From Candidatus Methanobinarius endosymbioticus (GTDB taxonomy: Archaea > Methanobacteriota > Methanobacteria > Methanobacteriales > Methanobacteriaceae): DNA of 48,125 nt. The stretch spans positions 1 to 48,125 of the forward strand of contig NIZT01000012.1 of assembly GCA_003315655.1 (NCBI GenBank), given 5' to 3'. Positions 30,732-39,453 of the stretch are shown here, one piece after another (position 1 is the stretch's first letter; the number at the start of each line of letters is the position of its first letter). The position numbers were made by a program, and so were the translations under genes. The notes beneath the pieces were generated by a model, which was not told where the DNA came from, searched no databases, and saw nothing but the letters and a program-made list of their open reading frames with translations.

Positions 30732-31390
30732 ATGACAAGTGAAAAAATATTTTGCCCAAGCTGTGGGTCTCCCATGAATAAAGGTTCTATTTTTTGTAAA
30801 GAATGTAGTAGGCCAATGCGTTTATACAAAAAAATGTGATACAACGATTAAACGATAGAATAAGCATTTTATCATTGTTAGTTGGATTTTTAGTTGCAGG
30901 AATTTTCTTAGTTTTAGGTTCATTTTTTTATAGTCTATTTCTTAGTAATGGAATAATTGATTTCATTGTCTATATAGGACTAACTATAATAACAGCAATA
31001 TTTGCCGGTGGAATCATTATAGGAATAAATGGCTGTTCTGATTATAATGATTCAAAAAGTAATGGGATAGCTTTTATCCTAATTATAGTAGATATTTTTG
31101 CAATTATATTTGGATTTGTTACTTCTATGGGATTAGCTAGTGCAATGAGCAGTGTTTTTAATGGAGAAATTAGTAGTGGGAGCAGTAGTGGTTTTGGTGA
31201 AGGATCTGGCTCAGAATATGCTTTTTCTTCATCATTTGGATTTGAACCAACTACATCTCCAGCAAATTCAAGATATTCCCCAATGATATTATTTGAAATT
31301 TTAATCATTGGGATTTTGACTGTGGTTGCTGGTATTGGATGATGTTACTTAGGTGTATTCGTTAAAAAACTTGTATCAGACGATAAATAA
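30732..31390 (+). pseudogene. Zinc-ribbon membrane protein, disrupted
   Basis: The ATG at 30732 starts MTSEKIFCPSCGSPMNKGSI, then FCKECSRPM: a C-x2-C...C-x2-C zinc ribbon typical of archaeal zinc-ribbon membrane proteins. A run of seven A near 30828 shifts the frame. The membrane part (from 30836) reads RLNDRISILSLLVGFLVAGI with four or five hydrophobic helices, then a Ser/Gly-rich loop (SSGSSSGFGEGSGSEYAFSS), and a last helix ending VVAGIG. An in-frame TGA at 31340-31342, probably once TGG, is followed by CYLGVFVKKLVSDDK and TAA at 31390. Function unknown. Full length would be about 218 residues. Confidence 0.65.
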
Positions 31391-31676
31391 TTTAATTATA
31401 ATAATGTATTGTAATGATAATACTAACAATACTAGACTAATACCAATAATAGCTATTTTTAATATAATAAAGATGATTGAAGCAATTATGATAGTGGAAA
31501 ATTTGGAAAATAGCTCCAACAGGTTTGAAACAAATTATAACACAAACAACATCTAATAATATACGTCTAATTCAACTGAGATTCCTTTAAATCAAGTTCT
31601 TAATTATATGTTAATTTATATTAATAATTAAAAAATTCCCAAAATATTTCAATGTTAAAATTTAAACTATATTTAT

Positions 31677-32024
31677 ATGGCTAATCAAACATGTGATATT
31701 AAAAGTATTAGAGAAGACCTAATTGAAGATATTTCTGAAAAAGTGGTTGAAGATGAAGTATACACAAATATTTCTAATCTTTTTAAGCTATTTGGAGATT
31801 ATAATAGAGTAAGAATAATTTGTGCTCTCCCATCATCAAGAATTTTGTGTATGTGAATTATCATTATTGGTAGATATGAGTCAATCAGCTATTTCACATC
31901 AATTAAGACTTCTTAGAAATAAAAATATTGTAAAATTTAGAAAAGAAAATAAACAAATTTTTATTCATTACAAACTGATAGCATTATTAAAATAATAAAA
32001 GAAGCTAATAAATACGAAAATTAA
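31677..32024 (+). pseudogene. ArsR-family regulator, frameshifted
   Basis: The ATG at 31677 begins MANQTCDIKSIREDLIEDIS, and residues 38-50 read NLFKLFGDYNRVRIICAL, the first ArsR helices. An extra base near 31833 causes a stop; in the other frame the metal-site motif CVCELSLLVDMSQSAISHQL and the wing RLLRNKNIVKFRKENKQIF follow. Another shift near 31968 precedes SLTDSIIKIIKEANKYEN and TAA at 32024. ELCVCEL-type motifs are the thiol metal site of ArsR/SmtB regulators such as CadC and ArsR, so a metal-sensing role is likely but not certain. It is convergent with the EndoQ gene. Confidence 0.75.
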
Positions 32025-32057
32025 ATATAAAAATATATAAAAACAATATTTTAAATC

Positions 32058-33251
32058 TTAAAAATTGTCTAAGGTAAGGTTTTTAGATTTTTCTACTTCT
32101 TTTTCACGTAATTCTTTATCAAAAGAAATTTCACCATATTTTCCTCCTCCGCCAGGAGATATATGAAGTGATTTATCTCTAAATGCTTCAATTGCTGGAA
32201 CAAGATCAGAATTAACCCTAGCTATTTTTTCAATTGGAGTGTTGATCAAAATTTCAATTTCATTACCAATATTATCAATTAATTCTTTCCATTTTCTTTG
32301 AACTGTCTTAGTTGTGACTCCTTTATCATAGACCATACTGATTATTTCAGCTAAAGGCATTAAATGTATATAAGGTGGACGAAAATCTGGATGATGAGGT
32401 TTATCCCAAGTCGCTGCCTGAGAAATCCTAAAATCTACACCTTTTTTTATAGTTCCTCCACAAGAACACTTCAGTTTATTTTCAATTGCAAGTTCAGGAT
32501 CTATTAATTTATAACATTTAGTACATGCAGTCATGTGATATTTTCCCAAATTAGCCACTAATCCATAATTAGCTTTGATTTTATTTTGTTTAATAGAAGA
32601 TTTAAGAGAAGAAAATGAAATATCTTCAAGTTCAATTTGGTTAAATTCCCTACCTAATCTATGTGGCCATGGCGAATGTGCATCAGAATTTGAAAGAAAT
32701 GGAATATCCTGTAATTCTTTCACTGTATCAGCCATGTTACTGTCTGCAGATAAACCAAGTTCAAAAAAATCAGGTTTTTGACCATAACAATCATGAACAC
32801 TATCAAAAGCCTTGTATATTCCAGTCCATGGAGTGAAAGCATGAGCAGGGCCAACTAAACAATCATGTTCTTTAGCTAAGTCCATTATTTCTTTTCCATT
32901 CATTTTAGTTCTAGGACGGCCATCCTTATACTTATTAACTGAAACTAATTTTTCTCCTAATTCCCTTGCTATTTCAATAGTAGGAATTAAAATAAGGTGA
33001 TGAATTTTCTTTTCTCCTTCAATTTCAGTTGTAAGAACAAAATCACAGTCTTCAGTTGAATAAATTCCATCTCCAATATATTTAGTACTGTTTTCAATTA
33101 TTTCAAGCCATCCCAGATGTAGAGCATCTCCTGTTCCCATTAGTTGTAAACCTTTAAGTTTTGCTTGAGGGGCAATATTATCTATAACCATGTCTTTTGA
33201 ACTTGCCATAGAAAAACAACTATGAACATGTAAATCTGCATTAAGGATCAT
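32058..33251 (-). CDS. PHP-family endonuclease Q, deaminated-base repair
   Basis: An intact 397-residue EndoQ-type protein. EndoQ cuts DNA 5' of uracil, hypoxanthine, xanthine or abasic sites and acts with PCNA. The PHP domain shows ADLHVHSCFSMASS at residues 5-18, HHLILIPTIEIARE, GPAHAFTPWTGIY and SNSDAHSPWPHRLG, which supply His/Asp metal ligands. A zinc-binding module follows (CTKC ... CSCGG, residues 237-261), then AATWDKPHHPDFRPPYIHLM and a helical C-terminus. No clear ribosome site precedes the ATG at 33251, so a leaderless message is possible; a TATA-like run lies about 50 bases upstream. Being intact matters because deamination of C gives the G-to-A type changes seen in neighbouring pseudogenes. 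Confidence 0.88.
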   Translation of the reverse strand: MILNADLHVHSCFSMASSKDMVIDNIAPQAKLKGLQLMGTGDALHLGWLEIIENSTKYIGDGIYSTEDCDFVLTTEIEGEKKIHHLILIPTIEIARELGEKLVSVNKYKDGRPRTKMNGKEIMDLAKEHDCLVGPAHAFTPWTGIYKAFDSVHDCYGQKPDFFELGLSADSNMADTVKELQDIPFLSNSDAHSPWPHRLGREFNQIELEDISFSSLKSSIKQNKIKANYGLVANLGKYHMTACTKCYKLIDPELAIENKLKCSCGGTIKKGVDFRISQAATWDKPHHPDFRPPYIHLMPLAEIISMVYDKGVTTKTVQRKWKELIDNIGNEIEILINTPIEKIARVNSDLVPAIEAFRDKSLHISPGGGGKYGEISFDKELREKEVEKSKNLTLDNF

Positions 33252-33620
33252 GATAAAATATTAGACTAACTTGATATATTAATATAATGATCTAAAAAAT
33301 ATATTATAAATTCCATAATATTCTATAATTTAAAACTAAAATATTATAATTTAATTATTAGAGGTAATTATTATTATATTTTATAAATTTTATAAAAAAA
33401 AGTAATAAAACTTATTAAGAAATAATCTATGAAATAATTATGAAATAGTTAAGAAATAAAGAAATAAAATAAAAATAAAATATTAATAAATATTAATAAA
33501 AATTGATGTAAATTAGTAAATTAGTAAAAATTATTAAAAAATAATTGAATAACAATATAAAATAGTGAAAAATTTTATGAAAAATAATAAATGAATATAA
33601 AATATATTTAAATAATTTAA
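33252..33620. other. AT-rich intergenic region
   Basis: About 370 bases holding the EndoQ promoter side and the 3' flank of the PAC2 gene. It is low-complexity A/T sequence with no gene visible. Confidence 0.55.
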
Positions 33621-34382
33621 TTATCCAATATATCTTAGATCATCTTCTCCAGAGCCCATTGATTTGTTGATCATGTCTTGTTCCATTTTTTGAACTTTGG
33701 ATATCATTTTTCTGGTTTCTTCTGCCCTTTCATCAAGTTTATCTGTGTTAATTTCTATATTAAGTTAAATAGCTAATTTTCTAAAATAGCTTCAGCATCA
33801 CTGAAATATCCAGTTTCGCCCATTAAACAAGCTCCTTTCATATTTCTAAGTTTAGCTAAACCAAGAAGTAAACCAGAAGCTCCAACAATACCTCCATCAG
33901 CAGATCTTATCTCAATATCTAATTCTTTTAAATTTTCAATTATTTCAAGATCTTTAGCAGCTCCAAATACTCTAAATTCTTCTATAGGATGATCAGTAGC
34001 TAATCCTCCTAAAGTATACATTTCTTTAACACCATATTTTTCAACAAAGTCTAAAATTTCATCAGATAGTTAATATTGTCCCTCTGGAGATAAAGCTTGA
34101 CTATTACCTACTAGAATTATATAATCTTTATTATTTTCACCAAAAGATTTCAAATAGTAAAACTTCATTCACCATATTTTCAATGAGTCCATATTCATCT
34201 ACAAATACTTGTGTAGGGAAAATGGTAAGAATAAAGTTCTGCAAATTTTGTTGCAGCTAATTCATCAATTATATGATCAACAGCTAATTTACCTACATGA
34301 CCAATACCTGGGGAAGAGCTTCAGCAAAAATTGGATCAATTAATTCAATTTCTTCTAAAATTTTAATTTCAGTGTCTTTCAT
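33621..34382 (-). pseudogene. PAC2-family (proteasome assembly chaperone-like) protein, multiply disrupted
   Basis: The ATG at 34382 starts MKDTEIKILEEIELIDPIFA, then EALP. An extra C near 34310 shifts [14 protein letters not shown] into another frame. Further shifts lie near 34220 and 34155, an in-frame TAA follows GQY at about 34070, and one more shift lies near 33780. Between these, the PAC2 core is clear: [69 protein letters not shown]. The end reads MISKVQKMEQDMINKSMGSG. An intact protein would have about 250 residues. In related archaea this gene sits at the end of the ribosomal-protein/eIF2-alpha/nop10 operon, as here. It is the most damaged member of an otherwise intact core block. 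Confidence 0.8.
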
Positions 34383-34414
34383 AGCTAAGCCTCTTTAAAT
34401 TCATATAGTATTAA

Positions 34415-34582
34415 TTATAGTTTATGTGTTTCTTCTTTTAATTTACGACGATATTTCCCATATTTATCTTCAATAGAATATTTTGGAGGATAAACTACAT
34501 TGGTTTCTCCATCACATGTAGGACAAGAATTTTTAATTGTATAAATATTACAAGAGTTACACTTGCGCATTTTCATCTTCAT
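34415..34582 (-). CDS. nop10: Nop10, H/ACA RNP protein
   Basis: A 55-residue protein, MKMKMRKCNSCNIYTIKNSC followed by PTCDGETN. The two C-x2-C pairs form the archaeal Nop10 zinc ribbon. VVYPPKYSIEDKYGKYRRKL is the conserved linker that contacts Cbf5. Nop10 is part of the H/ACA guide-RNA pseudouridylation complex with Cbf5, Gar1 and L7Ae. GTGA lies 5 bases before the ATG at 34582; two further in-frame ATGs (34576, 34570) are alternatives. It lies between aIF2-alpha and the PAC2 gene, a widely conserved archaeal order. Confidence 0.9.
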   Translation of the reverse strand: MKMKMRKCNSCNIYTIKNSCPTCDGETNVVYPPKYSIEDKYGKYRRKLKEETHKL

Positions 34583-34651
34583 TATTTCACTTTAAAATAG
34601 CAGAACTCAAATTAATAAGGAAAATAAAACTAAAAAAGTGTTTAATAAGTT

Positions 34652-35431
34652 TTATTCTAATTCACGTAAGAAAGTTCCATTACCATTAGATTCTTCAATT
34701 ATTTCAATAGTCCTATCAGCTGCAGCTTTTAAATCTTTTTCTGCTTGAATATAATCGGAAGATTTAACAGTAATTCTATAACGAGGAGCACCAACACATT
34801 GTACTTCAACATCGTCTTTTTCAGCTGCTTCTAATGCTTTTCTAATTATATCTACACCATTAGGATCAAAGGTTTGAATATCAACATAACCAGTAATATG
34901 AACTTCTGGAGGAGTGATGTTCTTTTTAGCTATTTCAGCAATTGTTTTAGCCCAATCCTCACCGATTCCTTCATCAATAAGAACAGATTCTCCTTCTTCT
35001 GATGTACTTTCAAATGCACCATAAATATCTCCAAATCTATCCATTAATCTATAACCTACTTCTTTATAAGCAGTTCCCAGATCTTTATCTAAGATTTTTG
35101 CAGCTAACTCTAAAAATTTTTCTGCTTTTTGTTCAACTTTCCATTGTTGGATCTTTTTAGTTCTTTGATCTTCTCTTATTCTCTTTAAAGAAGCATCAAC
35201 ATGTCCTTTTTTAGGATTAACTCTTAATACCCTAGCTACAATTTTTTGATTTTCCCTTACATGATCACGAATATTTTTTACCCAACCAGAAGATACTTCA
35301 GAAATATGAATAAATACTTCTTTTCTTTCATACTCTTCAAGATTTGCAAAAGCTCCGTAACCAAGAACTTTATAAACAGTAGCTACTATTAATTCACCTT
35401 CACTTGGCCATTCTTGATTTTTTCTTACCAT
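34652..35431 (-). CDS. Translation initiation factor aIF2 subunit alpha
   Basis: An intact 259-residue subunit of the heterotrimeric factor that carries Met-tRNAi to the small ribosomal subunit. Residues 8-85 form the S1-type OB fold: [39 protein letters not shown], then [18 protein letters not shown]. The helical middle ([20 protein letters not shown]) and the C-terminal alpha-beta domain ([20 protein letters not shown], ending [18 protein letters not shown]) are typical. AGGTG lies 5 bases before the ATG. It belongs to the minus-strand block L44e, S27e, aIF2-alpha, Nop10, PAC2. Confidence 0.95.
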   Translation of the reverse strand: MVRKNQEWPSEGELIVATVYKVLGYGAFANLEEYERKEVFIHISEVSSGWVKNIRDHVRENQKIVARVLRVNPKKGHVDASLKRIREDQRTKKIQQWKVEQKAEKFLELAAKILDKDLGTAYKEVGYRLMDRFGDIYGAFESTSEEGESVLIDEGIGEDWAKTIAEIAKKNITPPEVHITGYVDIQTFDPNGVDIIRKALEAAEKDDVEVQCVGAPRYRITVKSSDYIQAEKDLKAAADRTIEIIEESNGNGTFLRELE

Positions 35432-35733
35432 TAAAACACCTGAAAAATAAATAAAAATAGACTAAAGAATTTATTGTTTATAAAATTAAATTTATGCAAT
35501 TATTTAAAAATATTATTTATAGATAATTAATATTTTTAAATAATATTTTAATTTATTTAATAATTATTTTAAATATTCTTTAGTAAAAAGTTATTGTAAT
35601 ATATTATTTTATATGTTATATGTAAAAATAACTTATTATGTCCATCTTATTATATTAATTAATATTATTAACAACAATTAGAATAATTAACAAAACAAAT
35701 AAAGACATAGATAAGTTCTTAATTTTTAATTGA
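35432..35733. other. AT-rich intergenic region
   Basis: About 300 bases between S27e and aIF2-alpha, more than is usual within this conserved operon. Low-complexity A/T only; an internal promoter for aIF2-alpha is possible. Confidence 0.5.
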
Positions 35734-35913
35734 TTATTTTAAAACTGAATCAATATGAGCAGTTATCTTAGATTTTCCTCCAAGGGGTTTTACAAATGTT
35801 TTACCACAAATAATACATTGGACATTGGATGCTGCTCTATCAAATACTATTTGTTCATTATCACAATCTAAGCATTTGACTTTTAAAAAATTTCCTCTTT
35901 TTTCATTTGACAT
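35734..35913 (-). CDS. rps27e: 30S ribosomal protein eS27
   Basis: A 59-residue zinc-ribbon ribosomal protein of the small subunit: MSNEKRGNFLKVKCLDCDNE, then VQCIICGKTFVKPLGGKSKI. Two C-x2-C pairs (CLDC, CIIC) hold the zinc, and KPLGGK is the family signature. GGTGATTAA directly precedes the ATG. It follows L44e, as in most euryarchaea. Too short to be noticed by length alone, but the motif match is unambiguous. Confidence 0.95.
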   Translation of the reverse strand: MSNEKRGNFLKVKCLDCDNEQIVFDRAASNVQCIICGKTFVKPLGGKSKITAHIDSVLK

Positions 35914-36014
35914 TTAATCACCAAATTATAAATATAAATGTTTAATATATATGTTAAATCAATAACTTCAGTACTAATGATTATATTAGTTATTATCCCA
36001 TATATCTTGTTTAT

Positions 36015-36293
36015 CTATTGAACTACAAATTCTGGTTTACCAGTTCTGAAAGAGGAAGCAACACGAGACTTACCACATTCTTTACATTTGTATCTCAAGT
36101 CTAGTTTTTTAACTGGTTTATTTCCACCAGGCAATGGTCTTGGATATCCCCTATAACCTGAAGTAACTCTTCTAAATTGTCTTTGTCCCCATTTCAACTC
36201 ACTAGCTTTTCTTTTTTTAGCTACGAGTACTTCATGAACAGTGTGAGTTTTGCATTTTGGACAGTAAGTTCTTTTTTCCTTAGGAATTTTCAT
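36015..36293 (-). CDS. rpl44e: 50S ribosomal protein eL42 (L44e)
   Basis: A 92-residue zinc-binding ribosomal protein near the E site of the large subunit. It starts [20 protein letters not shown] and contains the conserved Lys-rich segment [20 protein letters not shown]. The [20 protein letters not shown] stretch follows, then [17 protein letters not shown] with the second Cys pair. AGGTGATTAA precedes the ATG. A TATA-like TTTATAAATATAT lies about 55 bases upstream (36344-36358), so this is probably the first gene of the L44e-S27e-aIF2-alpha-Nop10 unit. Confidence 0.95.
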   Translation of the reverse strand: MKIPKEKRTYCPKCKTHTVHEVLVAKKRKASELKWGQRQFRRVTSGYRGYPRPLPGGNKPVKKLDLRYKCKECGKSRVASSFRTGKPEFVVQ

Positions 36294-36458
36294 TTAATCA
36301 CCTATTTTTTGTAAATCTATATCTCCATGACATAGACTAATAATATTTATAAATATATCTAATAATATAACAACCTTAGGTTGAATATTTATTATCTTAA
36401 AATAACAGTACTAAAAATATAATATATCACTTTAAAAAAAAATATATTACATTAAAAT

Positions 36459-36478
36459 TTTAAATCAGCTGATTTAAA
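36459..36478. repeat. Perfect 20-bp palindrome between GINS and L44e
   Basis: TTTAAATCAGCTGATTTAAA reads the same on both strands, with CAGCTG at its centre. It lies in the 475-base gap (36294-36768) between the end of the GINS gene and L44e, about 165 bases before L44e. It could be a hairpin terminator for the GINS message or a protein-binding site. The remainder of the gap shows no gene; AAACCT and AGGTTT close by also form an inverted repeat. Confidence 0.6.
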
Positions 36479-36768
36479 CCTGATAAAAACTATAAAAAAG
36501 ATTTTAAGGTTTTATAAAAAAATTGATAATAAATTTTTCATTCAAATAATAGATATTAACATAATATATTATTTTAATCTATATTTAAATTTAATGGATA
36601 AATAAAATATTATTATAAATAAAATATCAATATAATTAAAAATTAAATAAATTTTAATAAATTTAAATAATTATTATAATTAAAATTATTGTAATTAATA
36701 TTAAAATGTCAATTAGATATTAAAATTTATAATATTATATAATGAAAAATACTATTTAATTTTAAAAA

Positions 36769-38034
36769 TTAAATTTTAACCAATCTACCTTTTTTACTTT
36801 TAACTAGTATGTCAGCATTGATATCTGGCATTATAACAATATCTTGAGATTTAAAAGGGCCATAAATCTTTTCATCTACTCCAATTATAGAATTTATATC
36901 AGAAAAGATCAAAAGCATTGCATTCACAATGTTATCAACTGTTGATCTAGAATTATTAATATTTTTAACATTATTATAACCAAAATCATCCATTGTTTCA
37001 ATTTTATCCAAATTAATAAATTGATCTTCTTCATTTCCTATTACATTAGCTAATTCAAAATTTTTATCTTTTTTAAACTTGTCTTGGGAAGATTTGAAAG
37101 ATTTTTCCATTTTATTAGAGGAATTGTTACCATTAAGATTTTCATTATGATTATTATTTTTAATCTTATCTTTATTCCCTATTGAGTTATTGTTTGTTGA
37201 TTCAAATTTATTTGATTCAGATTTTATTGATTTAGATAGTTTTGATTTAGATGATTCAGAAATTTTTAGTTCTTGTTGTTCAGATAATACTGGAGAATTT
37301 GAATCATCATCTTTATTTGAGAGATTTTTTTCATCTATAATACTATTTGAATCAGATTTATTTAAATTGTGTTTATTTAAATTATGATTTTTTGTATTAA
37401 CTATCTGTTTATCAATAGATTCATAAACCTCATTTTCAAGTACTTTAGCTGATTTAATATTATTTAATCTATTTAATACCTGATCATTTGTATCATTATC
37501 TATTTTATTAATAGTTTCATTGATTATATCATTTTTAATGAGATTTTCTTTATTAATATTTTTTATATCATTAACATTATTTTCTTTAGGTTTAGATTCT
37601 TCTATTCTAGAATCAGTTATATTTTCATCATCAGTTGTCAATTGGTCTAAAGAAATAGCTCTTCTATGAGCTTTTAAAACATCGATAAAGGAAAAATAGA
37701 GTTTTTCTTCTTCTTCTGTAATATTTAATGGAGTAGTGTCAACTAAATCAAATTGAGGTTTTCCTTGAAAAAGATGATAAGAACGATGAATATTCATTAC
37801 TGCAGCATCAGCTATTTTATGTTCTCTTATTTCACAAATTTCAGTAGCTATTCTTTGAACATTTTTTAATAAATCACTTTCTTCTGAAAAAGGATCATTA
37901 ACAGCAACATCCCTAATACTATCCAAGTATTTGTGAGTTCTCTTATAGAAATCACTCCCTACTCTAGCTAATGAGCTGTTAGCCCTCTCTTTTTTCTGTA
38001 TTTCACGTAATTTAGTAAAAAATTGATCGTCCAA
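36769..38034 (-). CDS. GINS subunit (Gins51-type) with a long low-complexity linker
   Basis: GINS activates the replicative MCM helicase as part of the CMG complex. The N-terminal helical A domain (residues 1 to about 130) reads FFTKLREIQKKERANSSLAR, then FYKRTHKYLDSIRD, ICEIREHKIADAAVMNIHRS and LKAHRRAISLDQL. The small C-terminal B domain (from about 375) ends VDEKIYGPFKSQDIVIMPDI and ADILVKSKKGRLVKI. This A-then-B order is Gins51/15. Between them lie about 200 residues of Asn/Ser/Lys/Asp-rich sequence (for example NKHNLNKSDSNSIIDEKNLS) that look disordered. Most archaeal Gins51 proteins are under 250 residues, so this linker is unusual. The start is TTG at 38034, with GAGATGAT 5 bases upstream. 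It is downstream of PCNA, its functional partner. Confidence 0.85.
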   Translation of the reverse strand: MDDQFFTKLREIQKKERANSSLARVGSDFYKRTHKYLDSIRDVAVNDPFSEESDLLKNVQRIATEICEIREHKIADAAVMNIHRSYHLFQGKPQFDLVDTTPLNITEEEEKLYFSFIDVLKAHRRAISLDQLTTDDENITDSRIEESKPKENNVNDIKNINKENLIKNDIINETINKIDNDTNDQVLNRLNNIKSAKVLENEVYESIDKQIVNTKNHNLNKHNLNKSDSNSIIDEKNLSNKDDDSNSPVLSEQQELKISESSKSKLSKSIKSESNKFESTNNNSIGNKDKIKNNNHNENLNGNNSSNKMEKSFKSSQDKFKKDKNFELANVIGNEEDQFINLDKIETMDDFGYNNVKNINNSRSTVDNIVNAMLLIFSDINSIIGVDEKIYGPFKSQDIVIMPDINADILVKSKKGRLVKI

Positions 38035-38359
38035 AAATAATCATCTCTAATTATTTATTAATAAAAATTTAAATATTATTTATATAAATTCAAAAATTCA
38101 CAATCTATAACATTATAAAGAATAATAGCTTTATCTTATTAAATAAGATAATATTTTTACTTATAAATACTATAATATACTTTATAATTACTGCACTATA
38201 ACATCAAGACATATAATAATATCCTTTAATTGATTATAATTGTATAATAATTATAATAAAATTATATAAATATTATCTATATAAAATAACATGAATGAAT
38301 AGCATAAAAATTAAAATTAAAACTTGATTAAGGTAAAATATAAAAAATTAGAAACTGAA
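38035..38359. other. AT-rich intergenic region
   Basis: 325 bases between PCNA and GINS. A near-palindromic TATCTTATTAAATAAGATA-like stretch at about 38131-38150 may form a hairpin. No gene visible. Confidence 0.45.
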
Positions 38360-39094
38360 TTATTCTTCAACTTCTATTCTTGGAGCGAGTAAAAAACTAA
38401 GTTTTCCATCATCAGAAACCATTTTAAGTTTAAGATCAAGCGGCATATCATCCCCAAGACTTATTGTAGCTATATCTGAAAATTTATCTGCTTTAAGCAT
38501 TTCTCTAATTTTCTCAAGTGAAAATACAGATTTAGCTTCACCATCAATTTTTTCCCCATGAAGATATTCAATATTCGCATCTCCAAATTCACCTTCTGAT
38601 CCTGCTCTAAAGTATTCTCCATCAACCATAAGAGAAATTTTATCAGAAAATATATCTATATCAGCTATAGAATCTTTTAAAAGTGTGAAAGGGATTTCAA
38701 ATTGAGTTGGATGATCTAATTCTGGAGGAGAAGGAGGTTCCTGGTCAATATCAATGAGTCTGATTTTAAAAGTTCTTTTAGCTTCTCCTTCAAAAGTTAT
38801 GATAAAATTACCTTCATCTAAAGACATTGTTACCTTATCATTGCTTTTAGAACGTTTTAAAACTTTAACAAATTCATCAGTGTCTATATTGATTTTTTCT
38901 GGTTCATCACAAACAAATTCATCAAATAAACTTGATTTAAGCTCTAAATGAACAAATGTGATGTGACTACGATCTAGGGCATCTAATCTAATACCCTCAC
39001 TATCAGTTTGAATTTGTACTTCATCCACGATTGATGAAATAGCATCAAAACTTGTTTTTAAAATATTAGGATTACTTAATTCAGCTTTAAACAT
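38360..39094 (-). CDS. pcn: DNA polymerase sliding clamp PCNA
   Basis: A 244-residue homotrimeric clamp for polymerases, Fen1, ligase and EndoQ. The first domain reads [20 protein letters not shown], then [20 protein letters not shown], the usual PCNA core. The interdomain region includes [20 protein letters not shown]. Domain 2 has [20 protein letters not shown] and the C-terminal [20 protein letters not shown]. No disruption. A purine-rich GAGATGGT precedes the ATG. Two strong hairpins lie 60-105 bases upstream (39153-39198). Confidence 0.96.
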   Translation of the reverse strand: MFKAELSNPNILKTSFDAISSIVDEVQIQTDSEGIRLDALDRSHITFVHLELKSSLFDEFVCDEPEKINIDTDEFVKVLKRSKSNDKVTMSLDEGNFIITFEGEAKRTFKIRLIDIDQEPPSPPELDHPTQFEIPFTLLKDSIADIDIFSDKISLMVDGEYFRAGSEGEFGDANIEYLHGEKIDGEAKSVFSLEKIREMLKADKFSDIATISLGDDMPLDLKLKMVSDDGKLSFLLAPRIEVEE

Positions 39095-39453
39095 TTAAAA
39101 CCATCTCTTGTTTTAAGATTTTAATTAATATTATCATCCATAGCCATAATAAGAGAGTTAAAAAAAACTCTCAAAACTAAAATTCAAGAATTTTAGTTGT
39201 ATAAACATGTTTAATTAATAATTTTATAGCTATAATATCAATATTTCTCATCATATAACATGTATATATATGTAGTTCTTCATCATATTTATACATATTT
39301 TCAAAATTGAATTTTATTATAATTGAATGTAATATATAACATGCTAAAAATGATATTAAAAAAGTTAATATAAATTTAATGAAAATTTAATTCAAGAAAT
39401 TTAATTAAAAAATAAATATATTAAACAAAAAAAAGCAATTTTAAATTCAATAT
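39095..39453. other. pcn upstream region with tandem hairpins
   Basis: This 360-base gap between the 300-residue protein and PCNA contains the two hairpins listed at 39153-39198 and otherwise only A/T-rich sequence, which should include the pcn promoter. Confidence 0.5.
39153..39198 (-). repeat. Two adjacent perfect hairpins upstream of pcn
   Basis: GAGAGTT (39153-39159) pairs with AACTCTC (39166-39172). Directly beside it AACTAAAATTC (39175-39185) pairs with GAATTTTAGTT (39188-39198), an 11-bp stem with only two bases between. On the minus strand they lie ahead of pcn. They may terminate transcription from the upstream genes, form a structured leader, or be a protein-binding site. Confidence 0.6.

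Noticed and set aside
5863-31342. TGA recoded as tryptophan (several in-frame TGA where TGG is expected)
   Set aside because: Intact genes use TGG for Trp and the DUF488 gene ends properly in TGA. The TGA codons occur only in genes that also carry frameshifts or other lesions, and TAA/TAG interruptions occur in the same class of genes.
31353-31556. 67-codon open frame after the zinc-ribbon protein
   Set aside because: It overlaps the end of the zinc-ribbon gene in another frame, has no ribosome site and no family features.
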